Assembly: GCF_019263805.1 (NCBI RefSeq)
Contig: NZ_CP079195.1
Span: forward strand, 1,777,001 to 1,841,000
Length of the DNA stretch: 64,000 nt
Source of the DNA: Polaribacter sp. NJDZ03
GTDB taxonomy: Bacteria; Bacteroidota; Bacteroidia; Flavobacteriales; Flavobacteriaceae
Direction of reading: 5' to 3'
Shown: in pieces, positions 8,144 to 17,566 of the stretch
Layout: every line of letters starts with the position of its first letter
Numbering within the stretch: the stretch's first letter is position 1
Program-made: the position numbers and the translations under genes
Notes under the pieces: generated by a model
Told to the model about the DNA's origin: nothing
Databases searched by the model: none
What the model saw: the letters and a program-made list of their open reading frames with translations, nothing else

Positions 8144-9898
8144 ATGTATAGAAGTCATTCTTGTGGCGAGTTAAACGCATCGCATATAAATACAGAAGTT
8201 ACCTTAGCGGGTTGGGTACAGAAAAGCCGTGATAAAGGCTTTATGATTTGGGTAGATTTACGTGATAGATACGGAATTACGCAATTAATGTTTGATGAAG
8301 AGCGTACGCCAAAAGAAATGATGGACAAAGCAAAATCTCTTGGTAGAGAATTTGTGATTCAGGTTACAGGAACCGTTATTGAGCGTGAGTCTAAAAACGA
8401 TAAAATGGCTACTGGTGCCGTTGAATTGTTGGTTTCTAAATTAGAAATCTTAAATGCATCTATTACCCCACCTTTTACAATTGAAGATAAAACGGACGGT
8501 GGTGAAGACATTAGAATGAAGTACAGATACTTAGACATTAGAAGAAATCCTGTTAAAGACAGTTTAATCTTTCGTCATAAAGTAGCAATGGAAGTGCGTA
8601 AATACTTGTCTAACCAAGAATTTATTGAAGTTGAAACGCCTTATTTAATAAAATCTACGCCAGAAGGTGCTAGAGATTTTGTGGTGCCTTCTCGTATGAA
8701 TGAAGGTCAGTTTTATGCATTACCACAATCTCCACAGACCTTTAAACAATTGTTGATGGTTGGTGGAATGGATAAATATTTTCAGATTGTAAAATGCTTT
8801 AGAGATGAAGATTTACGTGCAGACAGACAGCCAGAGTTTACACAAATTGACTGTGAAATGGCGTTTGTGGAGCAAGAAGATATTTTAAATATTTTTGAAG
8901 GATTAACGCGTCACTTACTAAAGGAAGTAAATAATGTTGAGGTGGAGAAATTCCCAAGAATGTTATATGACGATGCCATGAAATTGTATGGAAATGACAA
9001 ACCAGATATCCGTTTTGGTATGGAGTTTGGCGAGTTAAATGCAGTTACACAACATAAAGATTTTGGTGTTTTTAATAGCGCAGAATTAGTGGTTGGTATT
9101 GCTGTACCTGGTGGAAACGCATATACAAGAAAAGAAATAGACAATATTATTAAGTGGGTAAAACGTCCGCAAGTTGGTGCTTTAGGTATGATTTATGCTC
9201 GTGTAAACGAAGATGGATCTTTTAAATCTTCTGTAGATAAATTCTACGACCAAGAAGATTTAGCAAAATGGGCAGAAATTACGGGTGCAAAACCTGGTGA
9301 TTTAGTGTGTGTTTTATCTGGTGATACCAATAAAGTAAGAGCACAATTATCTGCTTTACGTATGGAATTGGCAACACGTTTAGGTTTGAGAGATCCTAAA
9401 GTATTTGCGCCGCTTTGGGTAATTGACTTTCCTTTATTAGAATTAGATGAAGAAACTGGGCATTACCACGCAATGCATCATCCGTTTACTTCGCCAAAAC
9501 CTGGGCAAATGGAATTGTTAAACACAGACCCAGGAGCTGTGAAAGCAAATGCCTACGATTTGGTGTTAAACGGAAATGAAATTGGTGGTGGTTCTATTAG
9601 AATTCACGACAAGCAAATGCAAGCAACCATGTTGAAACATTTAGGTTTTTCTGAGGAAGATGCAAAAGCACAATTTGGTTTCTTAATGGATGCTTTTGAA
9701 TATGGTGCGCCTCCTCACGGTGGATTGGCTTTTGGGTTGGATAGATTGGTTGCTATTTTAGGCGGACAAGAAACAATTAGAGATTTTATTGCATTCCCGA
9801 AAAATAATTCTGGACGTGATGTTATGATAGATGCACCTGCATTTATAGATGATGAACAGCTAAAAGAGCTTAGTCTTCGCTTAGATATAAAGGCATAA
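8144..9898 (+). CDS. aspS: Aspartyl-tRNA synthetase
   Basis: Class II aminoacyl-tRNA synthetase charging tRNA-Asp, of the long bacterial type (584 residues). The N-terminal OB-fold anticodon domain starts [14 protein letters not shown] and includes [14 protein letters not shown]. Catalytic motif 2 is [19 protein letters not shown]. Motif 3 is [14 protein letters not shown] near the C-terminus. The bacterial GAD insertion domain covers roughly residues 290-410. The start at 8144 fits the family N-terminus. It is transcribed alone from the promoter at 8058 and ends in a strong hairpin terminator at 9906. Its cognate tRNA-Asp genes lie 46 kb away in this window. Confidence 0.97.
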   Translation: MYRSHSCGELNASHINTEVTLAGWVQKSRDKGFMIWVDLRDRYGITQLMFDEERTPKEMMDKAKSLGREFVIQVTGTVIERESKNDKMATGAVELLVSKLEILNASITPPFTIEDKTDGGEDIRMKYRYLDIRRNPVKDSLIFRHKVAMEVRKYLSNQEFIEVETPYLIKSTPEGARDFVVPSRMNEGQFYALPQSPQTFKQLLMVGGMDKYFQIVKCFRDEDLRADRQPEFTQIDCEMAFVEQEDILNIFEGLTRHLLKEVNNVEVEKFPRMLYDDAMKLYGNDKPDIRFGMEFGELNAVTQHKDFGVFNSAELVVGIAVPGGNAYTRKEIDNIIKWVKRPQVGALGMIYARVNEDGSFKSSVDKFYDQEDLAKWAEITGAKPGDLVCVLSGDTNKVRAQLSALRMELATRLGLRDPKVFAPLWVIDFPLLELDEETGHYHAMHHPFTSPKPGQMELLNTDPGAVKANAYDLVLNGNEIGGGSIRIHDKQMQATMLKHLGFSEEDAKAQFGFLMDAFEYGAPPHGGLAFGLDRLVAILGGQETIRDFIAFPKNNSGRDVMIDAPAFIDDEQLKELSLRLDIKA

Positions 9899-9905
9899 AA
9901 TTTTT

Positions 9906-9930
9906 AAATCCCGCTTTTGCGGGATTTTTT
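9906..9930 (+). terminator. Terminator of aspS
   Basis: AAATCCCGC at 9906-9914, a TTTT loop and GCGGGATTT form a perfect 9-bp stem followed by more Ts. Confidence 0.9.
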
Positions 9931-9945
9931 ATTACTTTTAAGATT

Positions 9946-10653
9946 ATGAAAAACTTTCTTTGCTTTATCCTCTTTTTTAACTCTGTAGTTTCTTTTTCTC
10001 AAGAATTAACTGGTAATGAATTGTTAGAAAAATCAATTCAGTTTCATGACCCAAATAATAATTGGGCTACTTTTAATGGTGAATTATCTGTTATTATGGA
10101 AATTCCTAAGAAGTCTCCAAGAAAAAGTGTTATCAAAATTAATTTACCCGAAGAATATTTTTATGTAAAGGCAATTAGAGATACGATTACTACTGAATAT
10201 ACGGTAAAAAAAACCACTTCTAGCTTTACTTTTAATGGTGATAGCAATCCATCCGAAGAAACTAGAAAGAAATTTAATTTGAATGCCGAACGCGCAAACA
10301 TGTATAAAAACTATTATACCTATTTGTATGGTTTACCTATGAAATTGAAAGATGAAGGAACAATTATTGATAAAAAAGTAGCACAAAAAATATTTAAAGG
10401 AAAAGACTATTTGGTTTTAAAAGCTACCTACAATAAAGAAGTTGGTAAAGATACTTGGTACTTTTACTTTGATCCAGAAACATATGCTATGGAAGTGTAT
10501 CAGTTTTTTAAAGACACAAAAAATAGCGGAGAATACATTTTACTTTCTGGTTTAGAAACTATAAATGGAGTGAAAATGCCAAAAAATAGAGCTTGGTACT
10601 ATAATAAAGATAATGGTTATTTAGGAACCGATATTTTATCTTCACAAAAATAA
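9946..10653 (+). CDS. Secreted DUF6503-type protein
   Basis: A 235-residue exported protein with signal peptide MKNFLCFILFFNSVVSFSQ. It resembles the DUF6503 family of Bacteroidota, which has a lipoprotein-carrier-like, beta-rich fold. Characteristic pieces are LEKSIQFHDPNNNWATFNG near the N-terminus and GKDYLVLKATYNKEVGKDTW followed by YFYFDPETYAMEVYQF. There is no lipobox cysteine, so it should be soluble in the periplasm or outside. It starts 16 bases after the aspS terminator and is followed by a 47 bp gap before the DUF2339 gene; no promoter for that gene is obvious, so the two may share a transcript. Function unknown. Confidence 0.65.
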   Translation: MKNFLCFILFFNSVVSFSQELTGNELLEKSIQFHDPNNNWATFNGELSVIMEIPKKSPRKSVIKINLPEEYFYVKAIRDTITTEYTVKKTTSSFTFNGDSNPSEETRKKFNLNAERANMYKNYYTYLYGLPMKLKDEGTIIDKKVAQKIFKGKDYLVLKATYNKEVGKDTWYFYFDPETYAMEVYQFFKDTKNSGEYILLSGLETINGVKMPKNRAWYYNKDNGYLGTDILSSQK

Positions 10654-10700
10654 ATGCAAGACATTACTTTATTCTAATTCTAAAAAAAACGCTGCTAACT

Positions 10701-13172
10701 ATGGAAATAGTATTACTCATTTTTATCATTATTTATCTTCTAATTACAAACAAAAACATTAGTTCTAAATTGAAAGATTTACAGACTTCTGTTTTTCAAT
10801 TAGATGATAAATTACGACACTTACAGCAAAAATCAACTTCTAAAGAAGAAATATTAAAAACTAAAAGCGAACCTGTTTCTCAAAAAGAAACGAAACCTTT
10901 AACTAAAACAGAACCAATAGTTATTGCAAAAGAAGAGCCTATTATTTTTGTTTCTGACATACCTGAAGTAGTAAAACCAATCCTTAATACGGATACTAAA
11001 GTAACACCAATAATTGCTGATAAAAAAACAATTTTTAAAGAAGAGGAAAAGAAAGAAAAAGCGATTCCTAAAAAATCTTGGATAGCAGCTTTTAAAGAAA
11101 AAAACCCAGATTTAGAGAAGTTTATTGGAGAGAACTTAATTAACAAAATAGGAGTTTTAATTCTTGTTTTAGGAATTAGTTTCTTTGTGAAATTTGCTAT
11201 TGATAAAGATTGGATTAACGAACCTGCAAGAGTAGGAATTGGTGTTTTATGTGGTTCTCTAATAATGATGATTGCTCATAAATTAAAGAAAAATTACGCT
11301 TCCTTTAGCTCTGTTTTAGTAGCCGGAGCCATTAGTGTTTTTTACCTTACTATCTATATTGCTTTTCATGAATATCAATTATTTAGCCAGACAGTTGCTT
11401 TTTCTATTATGGCAGTAATAACGGCTTTTAGTGCCTTGGTTTCCGTTTCTTACAACAGACAAGAATTGGCTATTTTATCTTTAATTGGTGGTTTTGCAGC
11501 TCCTTTTATGTTAAGTACTGGCGAAGGAAATTATGTGGTATTATTTAGTTACATTGCTATTTTAAATTTAGGAATCCTTGCCATCTCATACTTTAAAAAA
11601 TGGAAAATAGCAACGATTGTAGATTTTGCTTTTACCATTATTCTATTTGGTGGTTGGTGTCTATTAAATATAGATAAAGATAGTTTTGAGCATAATGGTG
11701 CTTTAACTTTTGCTACCATTTTTTACTTTATTTTTAGTCTTACTATTGTTTTAAATAACTTAAAAAATAAAGGTGTATTTTCTAAAATTGAATATTTTAT
11801 TTTAATAGCAAACACGTTTGTTTTCTTCGGAATTGGCATGGTAATTCTTAAAGATTTGGAATCTAATTTTACAGGGTTATTCACATTATTATTAGCAGTT
11901 TATAATGTAGCTTATGCAACTACCTTATACAAGAAATTTGGATTAGACAAAAATGCTATTTACATTCTAATTGGTTTGGCTTTAACTTTTGTTACGTTAA
12001 CCATCCCTATTCAATTTAAAGGAAACCAGATAACTCTTTTCTGGGCTGCAGAAGTAGTTTTACTATTTTGGTTGTCTAAAAAATCTAAAATTGAATCTTT
12101 TAAACTAGGTGCCATCATAGTACAAGTTTTATCTATTATTAGCTTACTGTTAGATTGGGAATTGTACGCGTATTCAGAAGAATTATCTGTAATTTTTAAT
12201 CCGTTATTTATTGCTGGTTTAGTAGTAAGTATTTCTCTATTGGTAACCTATTGGTTATTAAAAAAAGAAGGAAATATGGTCACTAAATATTTTACATTAA
12301 GCATAAAGGTTTACAGAACCATTGTTTTAATTGCATTTGTATTAGTCGCTTATTTTACTGGTGCTTTAGAAACGAATTATCAGGCACATCAATTTTTAGA
12401 GAACACTGCATCGTCCCTATCTTTTCCTGTTACGTATCATTTTGTATTTATTGCAATTTTATTATTCTTTACAGAAAAATTGAAGCATAAAAATATAGAA
12501 AAAGTAGTTTTATTAATCAGTTGTATTTCAATTTTCGCTTATATAGGGTACTTCTATAAATTGCCTACAGATGAAATTGCAGAAAACTTAGCATTATCAA
12601 TACATAGTAATTATGCATTCTATTTTCATTATATAATTTTAGCATGTCTTATTTATTTTGGATTTCAATTATTTAAAAAGACCACGACTCTTTTTAATAT
12701 AAAACCGAAACAAAGTAAATGGCTGCCTTGGGTATTTGTCTTTGCTATTGTTTATACATTAAGTAACGAAGTGATGGTACATGGAGTTCATTTTTCTGAT
12801 AATTCTTCCATTGTTTCTGAATTAGCTGCACAAACAAATAATTACTCAAAATACGATCTTATAGAAAACAAAATAGACGCAGTACAAGACCAAATAATTA
12901 AAATTGGGTATCCTATTTTATGGGGAATTTTCTCTTTTATATTTTTAATTATAGGTATTAAAAAACAGTGGAAAAACTTACGAATTATTGCACTTTCTTT
13001 ATTAGGAATAACCATTATAAAACTATTTGCATACGATATTAAAAATGCTTCCGAAACAGGGAAAATAGTCGCCTTTATGTTATTAGGTGTTTTAATATTG
13101 ATTATTTCGTTTGTGTATCAGAAAATTAAAAAATTAGTAAATGACAAAACTCAAGAAGATGAAGAAATATAG
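10701..13172 (+). CDS. DUF2339 polytopic membrane protein
   Basis: A very hydrophobic 823-residue protein of the DUF2339 type. It begins with one membrane segment (about residues 1-16) and a coiled-coil (LKDLQTSVFQLDDKLRHL). A charged, low-complexity stretch follows to about residue 130, then LEKFIGENLINKIGVLILVLG and a long series of roughly twenty transmembrane helices. Glycine-rich turns such as LSLIGGFAAPFML are typical of the family. Its 3' end overlaps the start of the DUF3999 gene. DUF2339 and DUF3999 genes are frequent neighbours in other bacteria, so the two proteins probably work together in the envelope. No biochemical role is established. Confidence 0.8.
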   Translation: MEIVLLIFIIIYLLITNKNISSKLKDLQTSVFQLDDKLRHLQQKSTSKEEILKTKSEPVSQKETKPLTKTEPIVIAKEEPIIFVSDIPEVVKPILNTDTKVTPIIADKKTIFKEEEKKEKAIPKKSWIAAFKEKNPDLEKFIGENLINKIGVLILVLGISFFVKFAIDKDWINEPARVGIGVLCGSLIMMIAHKLKKNYASFSSVLVAGAISVFYLTIYIAFHEYQLFSQTVAFSIMAVITAFSALVSVSYNRQELAILSLIGGFAAPFMLSTGEGNYVVLFSYIAILNLGILAISYFKKWKIATIVDFAFTIILFGGWCLLNIDKDSFEHNGALTFATIFYFIFSLTIVLNNLKNKGVFSKIEYFILIANTFVFFGIGMVILKDLESNFTGLFTLLLAVYNVAYATTLYKKFGLDKNAIYILIGLALTFVTLTIPIQFKGNQITLFWAAEVVLLFWLSKKSKIESFKLGAIIVQVLSIISLLLDWELYAYSEELSVIFNPLFIAGLVVSISLLVTYWLLKKEGNMVTKYFTLSIKVYRTIVLIAFVLVAYFTGALETNYQAHQFLENTASSLSFPVTYHFVFIAILLFFTEKLKHKNIEKVVLLISCISIFAYIGYFYKLPTDEIAENLALSIHSNYAFYFHYIILACLIYFGFQLFKKTTTLFNIKPKQSKWLPWVFVFAIVYTLSNEVMVHGVHFSDNSSIVSELAAQTNNYSKYDLIENKIDAVQDQIIKIGYPILWGIFSFIFLIIGIKKQWKNLRIIALSLLGITIIKLFAYDIKNASETGKIVAFMLLGVLILIISFVYQKIKKLVNDKTQEDEEI

Positions 13173-14385
13173 CTTTTTAATCGTTTTTTTTATCGGACTA
13201 ACTTGTTTTAGTCAAAATTATAAAGGCTCTTTAAATAGTGTAGAAAAAGAGGGTTTACATAAAATAATGTTGACTCCAGAAATTAGGTCTGCAAGTAGAG
13301 ATAATTTTAATTTTATCAGAATAAAAGATAGCGCAAACAAAGAAGTGCCTTATGTTTTAAAATATCATTCAGATCAATTATTTTCTACTTTTGTGCCGAT
13401 AAAAATTTTATCAAACAAAAGAATTAAAGATTCTGTAACTTCTGTTATTATAGAAAATAAAGCAACTGAAAAACTAACAAGTCTTATTTTAAGAATTGCA
13501 AATGCAGATATTTCTAAAAGATATCACCTTCTAGGAAGTAATGATGCTAAAAATTGGTTTGGTATTACCGCTAACAATATTCTTTATCTTAATAATTCTG
13601 CTCAAAAATCATCTGTAGAAAAAAGAATAAATTTTCCAACAACTACGTATCAATTTTTAAAAATAGAATTTAATGATAAAAATTCTTTACCAATAAATAT
13701 TTTGGATGCTGGTAAATATATCAACAACTATTTTTCTGAAGATCCAATAACCATCAAAAACTATAAACAAGAAATTACGGAATTAAAAGACAGCAAAATA
13801 ACTCAAATAAAATTTATTGCTAATAATTCTCATCAAATTAACAGTATTTCTATTGATGTTAACACTGCTTTTTTTCTACGTAATGCAAAGCTAATTATAA
13901 ATAAAGAACGTAAGATAAAAAAGAGAGTAGAAACTTATCAGCAAGTAGTTGCTAACTTTCAGTTAAGTTCTAAAATAGAAAATACTTTTTTCTTAAATAA
14001 TTTAAATGAAAAAGAATTTATTATAGAAATCGAAAACAAAGACAATCCTAGTTTAAAAATAACAAACATTACCTTATTACAAAAACCAGTTTATATTATA
14101 TCTAATTTAAAAAAGAAGCAGCAATATCAATTAATAATAGATACTACTTTTTCTAAACCTTCTTATGATTTAGGTAATTTTATATCAGAAAAAACATCAA
14201 TAATAGAAGAAGAAGTATCCGTAAATAATTTTATTAAAACGAAAGCAACACCTGTAATTATAAAAGAGAAACCTTTTTGGGAAACGGCTGTTTTTATGTG
14301 GGTTTGTATTATTTTTGTAGGCGTATTAATAACCTACTTTGCGTTAGACTTATTGAAGGATGTAAAGCATCAAGAAAAAAAATAA
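13159..14385 (+). CDS. DUF3999 family exported protein
   Basis: The 408-residue protein has a signal peptide (MKKYSFLIVFFIGLTCFSQ), a large beta-rich periplasmic domain and one C-terminal membrane helix (VFMWVCIIFVGVLITYFALDL, about residues 377-397), leaving a short charged cytoplasmic tail. This layout fits DUF3999. The start is taken as the ATG at 13159, which begins a normal signal peptide; an upstream ATG at 13141 adds six charged residues. It overlaps the DUF2339 gene by 14 bp, indicating translational coupling and a shared function. The segment RYHLLGSNDAKNWFGI resembles a discoidin-like strand pair. Confidence 0.7.
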   Translation: MKKYSFLIVFFIGLTCFSQNYKGSLNSVEKEGLHKIMLTPEIRSASRDNFNFIRIKDSANKEVPYVLKYHSDQLFSTFVPIKILSNKRIKDSVTSVIIENKATEKLTSLILRIANADISKRYHLLGSNDAKNWFGITANNILYLNNSAQKSSVEKRINFPTTTYQFLKIEFNDKNSLPINILDAGKYINNYFSEDPITIKNYKQEITELKDSKITQIKFIANNSHQINSISIDVNTAFFLRNAKLIINKERKIKKRVETYQQVVANFQLSSKIENTFFLNNLNEKEFIIEIENKDNPSLKITNITLLQKPVYIISNLKKKQQYQLIIDTTFSKPSYDLGNFISEKTSIIEEEVSVNNFIKTKATPVIIKEKPFWETAVFMWVCIIFVGVLITYFALDLLKDVKHQEKK

Positions 14386-14417
14386 TTTTATACTATAATT
14401 TCTTATCGATAAAACAA

Positions 14418-16202
14418 GTGCCAACAACAAAAAAAATATACAGAAAAATATTAATTTGGAGATATAAATACATCTCTGAAAAACAATTTATACACATACT
14501 TAGCATCCTTGTTGGTTTTTTAGCCGGTTTTGGAGCTGTTATTTTAAAAAATTTAACACACTTTTTTCAACATCTTTTAGAAGGAAATTTAGTAAGAGAT
14601 TATTACCATGCTTTTTACTTTGTTTTCCCTATTATTGGTTTAACAATTGTATACTTTATTATAAAATATGTAATTAGAAACAAAGTAAGTCACGGTATTC
14701 CTTCTACGCTATATGCTATTTCTAAGAGAAAAGGAATTATGAAACGCTTTCAAATGTTTGGTTCTATTTTAACAGCTCCTATTACTGTTGGTTTTGGTGG
14801 TTCTGTAGGACTAGAAGGACCTACTGTTGCAACAGGTGCGGCAATTAGTTCTAATGTTGCCAGATTATTTCATTTAAACCAAACATCAAGAACCTTATTA
14901 ATTGGTTGTGCTTCTGCTGGTGCCCTTTCCGCTATTTTTAAAGCACCTATTGCTGCTATTATTTTTGCTATAGAGGTTTTTAGTTTAGACTTAACAATTG
15001 CTTCTATGATGCCTTTACTTTTGGCTTCTTTATCTGCAATTATTACTTCTAGATTCTTTTTTGGGTCAGATGTCTTACTTCCGTTTAAAATAGAAGATGC
15101 TTTTACCATAAACAACATTCCTTTTTACCTTATTTTGGCTACTGCAACCGGTTTAGGTTCTATCTATTTTACAGAGGTTTATGATAGAATTCAGAACCTT
15201 TTTGATAAAATAGATTCTCCAATAAAACGCTTATTAGTTGGTGGTATTGGTTTAGGGGGATTAATTTTTTTAATTCCGCCTTTATATGGAGAAGGCTTTG
15301 AAGTCATTAATAATTTAATTGCGGGTAACCCAGAAGAAGCTCTAAAAAACAACTTTATGAACTTAGATTTATCTAATGTTTGGGTTGTTATTATGTTATT
15401 AATTGGCTTAGTTTTATTTAAAGTGATTGCAAGTGCTTTAACATTTGGAGCTGGTGGAGTTGGTGGTATTTTTGCACCTACTTTATTTATGGGAAGTCTT
15501 TTAGGAAATTGTGTTGCTAAAATAATTAATACAACTGGCCTGTCTAGTGTTTCTGAAAGCAATTTTACCTTAGTAGGAATGGCTGGTTTAATGGCCGGAG
15601 TACTACACGCCCCCTTAACGGCTATCTTTTTAATTGCTGAATTAACCGGTGGTTATGAACTTTTTATTCCGTTAATGTTAACAGCTACAATTTCTTACCT
15701 GATCGCTAAATTTGTACATCCGTATTCTGTATATGCAATGCAATTAGGTAGAAAAGGAGAATTAATTACACATAACAAAGACCATGCTGTATTAACGTTA
15801 ATGGATATTGATAGAGTTATTGAAAATAATTTTGTACCTGTTTATTCAGATATGGATTTAGAAAGTATGATTAAACAAGCAGTTGTAAAATCTAACAGAA
15901 ATATTTTTCCGGTGATAAGTAAAAACACCAATAAACTAACCGGTATTATTTTTCTAGACGATTTAAGACCAATTATGTTTGACCAAACCTTATATAAAAC
16001 AATTTTTGCAAGAGATATTATGCAACATCCACCAGAAATAATTATAATAGGTCTTGATAAAATGACTGATATTATGAGGAAATTTAAAGAAAGCGGAGCT
16101 TGGAATTTACCTGTTGTTAAAGAAGGAAAATACATTGGTTTTATCTCAAAATCTAAATTATTAACAGCTTATAGAAATAAGCTAATTGAAGTTACAGCAT
16201 AA
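14418..16202 (+). CDS. ClC-family chloride channel/transporter with CBS domains
   Basis: A 594-residue ClC protein. The ion-pathway motifs are intact: GFGGSVGLEGPTVATG carries the external gating glutamate, and GAGGVGGIFAPTLFMG is the GxFxP loop. At the place of the intracellular proton glutamate the sequence reads AIIFAIEVFS, so the second acid of the transporter IEE motif is valine, as in ClC channels. The C-terminus from about residue 465 is a CBS pair (LESMIKQAVVKSNRNIFPV and DIMRKFKESGAWNLPV), probably binding a nucleotide. No ATG exists at a sensible place; GTG at 14418 gives VPTTKKIYRKILIWRYKYIS, the normal cytoplasmic start. The gene follows DUF3999 by 32 bp and is probably cotranscribed. 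Confidence 0.85.
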   Translation: MPTTKKIYRKILIWRYKYISEKQFIHILSILVGFLAGFGAVILKNLTHFFQHLLEGNLVRDYYHAFYFVFPIIGLTIVYFIIKYVIRNKVSHGIPSTLYAISKRKGIMKRFQMFGSILTAPITVGFGGSVGLEGPTVATGAAISSNVARLFHLNQTSRTLLIGCASAGALSAIFKAPIAAIIFAIEVFSLDLTIASMMPLLLASLSAIITSRFFFGSDVLLPFKIEDAFTINNIPFYLILATATGLGSIYFTEVYDRIQNLFDKIDSPIKRLLVGGIGLGGLIFLIPPLYGEGFEVINNLIAGNPEEALKNNFMNLDLSNVWVVIMLLIGLVLFKVIASALTFGAGGVGGIFAPTLFMGSLLGNCVAKIINTTGLSSVSESNFTLVGMAGLMAGVLHAPLTAIFLIAELTGGYELFIPLMLTATISYLIAKFVHPYSVYAMQLGRKGELITHNKDHAVLTLMDIDRVIENNFVPVYSDMDLESMIKQAVVKSNRNIFPVISKNTNKLTGIIFLDDLRPIMFDQTLYKTIFARDIMQHPPEIIIIGLDKMTDIMRKFKESGAWNLPVVKEGKYIGFISKSKLLTAYRNKLIEVTA

Positions 16203-16243
16203 AGCTATAGAAGAAAATGAGGAGAAATAGTTTTTCAACAAAT

Positions 16244-16840
16244 ATGAGAATAAAATCTACCAAAGAGTTAGAATCAATTCTCGAAGAAAAAGATATATAT
16301 ACAGAAGAAGCCTTACAAGCCGTTACTTGGGAATTAGAAGATAGAAACATATTAGAAAAACCAATCGTAGTTATAGATGATACGTCTACAGAAAACACCC
16401 TATCTGAAACGCCAATTTATAAAGAAAAAATAGAAAGTAATAAAAGTCCTTTTGAAGAACTAGAAGTACCTCTTTTATATTCTAAAAATGCCATACTAGG
16501 TTTTACCATTTTCTTTTCCACCATATTTGGTGCTGTTTTATTGATGCAAAACTTAAAAGAAATGAACAAACCAAAAGTAAGGAATCAAGTACTTATTTTT
16601 GGAATATTATATACCATTTGCTCTACCATACTTTTAAACTATTTACCCAAATCTTTTTTTACAACTTTAATATTGAATATTATTGGGTATACCGTGTTGT
16701 CTGAATATTTTTGGAATACCCATTTAGGAAAAAATTTAGTCCATAAAAATAAACAAATATGGAAAATATTAGGTATTTCAATACTTATTGTATTTGCCCT
16801 TATTTTCTTTCTTTTTTTAACTCAAAATTTAGAGCAATAG
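16244..16840 (+). CDS. Membrane protein with N-terminal helical cytosolic part
   Basis: About 198 residues. The N-terminal 30 residues (ELESILEEKDIYTEEALQAV, then WELEDRN) match a short helical motif common at the start of flavobacterial membrane proteins. They are followed by an acidic linker and four hydrophobic segments (ILGFTIFFSTIFGAVLLM; VLIFGILYTICSTILL; FFTTLILNIIGYTVL; ILGISILIVFALIFFLFL). The ATG at 16244 begins that motif and lies 41 bases after the ClC stop; an upstream ATG at 16217 adds nine residues. It is probably the last gene of the DUF2339-DUF3999-ClC transcript. Function unknown. Confidence 0.6.
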   Translation: MRIKSTKELESILEEKDIYTEEALQAVTWELEDRNILEKPIVVIDDTSTENTLSETPIYKEKIESNKSPFEELEVPLLYSKNAILGFTIFFSTIFGAVLLMQNLKEMNKPKVRNQVLIFGILYTICSTILLNYLPKSFFTTLILNIIGYTVLSEYFWNTHLGKNLVHKNKQIWKILGISILIVFALIFFLFLTQNLEQ

Positions 16841-17028
16841 TTTTTACACCTATATAATTCTTGCTTTTTGTGGCACAATATATCTAGGCAAAAAACATAT
16901 AGAAGAATTTTAAATTCAGTATACAGTTGCTGTTATTAATTACGCAAAGGACTTAGAAGATTCTATAAAAAAATAGCGACGAATACTTGGTTTTGTTATA
17001 ATAAAATTTGCATTAGAAACCTGTAAAA

Positions 17029-17562
17029 CTAACTCCAAGGTTCTTCATTAGGCTCTAATTGCTTCTGACTAGGCATAATTCTTTTAGAGCCTTGTTCAGT
17101 TTCCCCTATTTTTAAACAAGAAAATAATAAGAAACAAATCGCTAAATCATTTTTATCTAAAAGTTGTAACTTAATACTGTCTTTAAAATCATTATCAGAA
17201 AAAGATTCATCAATTTCTGCAATTTTTTCTCCGTTTTTTAGAATAGATATTTTCTTTTTAAAATGAATATTCGTTTCATAAGTAACCTCATCAACATCTA
17301 TAGAAAAGATGGTTTTTCTATTGTTCTGAGAAATTAATTCGGTTAAAACGTCCTGACTATTCTTTATGGTAAACACCATTTTCCATTTCCAAAATTGAAA
17401 TTGTTTGGTAATCTTATAAATTATTTTATCGTCTAAATTAAAAACCTCAGAACCAAATTTCCCAAAATCCATAAACCACTTAGAAGTGTATAATTTTTCT
17501 TCAGATGAAAAAAGATCTAAAGTATTATTAAAGTGTTTTATTTTATATAAATGAGTATTCAT
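17029..17562 (-). CDS. Hypothetical beta-rich protein
   Basis: A 177-residue soluble protein with no signal peptide. It is rich in alternating strands (KIKHFNNTLDLFSSEEKLYT; KWKMVFTIKNSQDVLTELIS; VDEVTYETNIHFKKKISILK), a pattern reminiscent of tubby/LURP-like barrels, although I cannot confirm that family. The start at 17562 is preferred because it lies four bases after the stop of the phosphodiesterase gene; the longer frame would overlap it. The C-terminus is hydrophilic and proline-rich. It is presumably cotranscribed with the lipoprotein phosphodiesterase; a functional link is not evident. Confidence 0.5.
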   Translation of the reverse strand: MNTHLYKIKHFNNTLDLFSSEEKLYTSKWFMDFGKFGSEVFNLDDKIIYKITKQFQFWKWKMVFTIKNSQDVLTELISQNNRKTIFSIDVDEVTYETNIHFKKKISILKNGEKIAEIDESFSDNDFKDSIKLQLLDKNDLAICFLLFSCLKIGETEQGSKRIMPSQKQLEPNEEPWS

Positions 17563-17566
17563 TAAA

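Noticed and set aside
14277..14417. 47-residue N-terminal extension of the ClC protein
   Set aside because: It overlaps the coding end of DUF3999 by 109 bp and has no hydrophobic or conserved character; GTG at 14418 fits the family start.
16860..16975. Possible remnant of a glyoxalase-fold gene
   Set aside because: One frame reads QYTVAVINYAKDLEDSIKK, reminiscent of VOC-family N-termini, but it is only about 19 codons long and flanked by stops; too short to claim a pseudogene.
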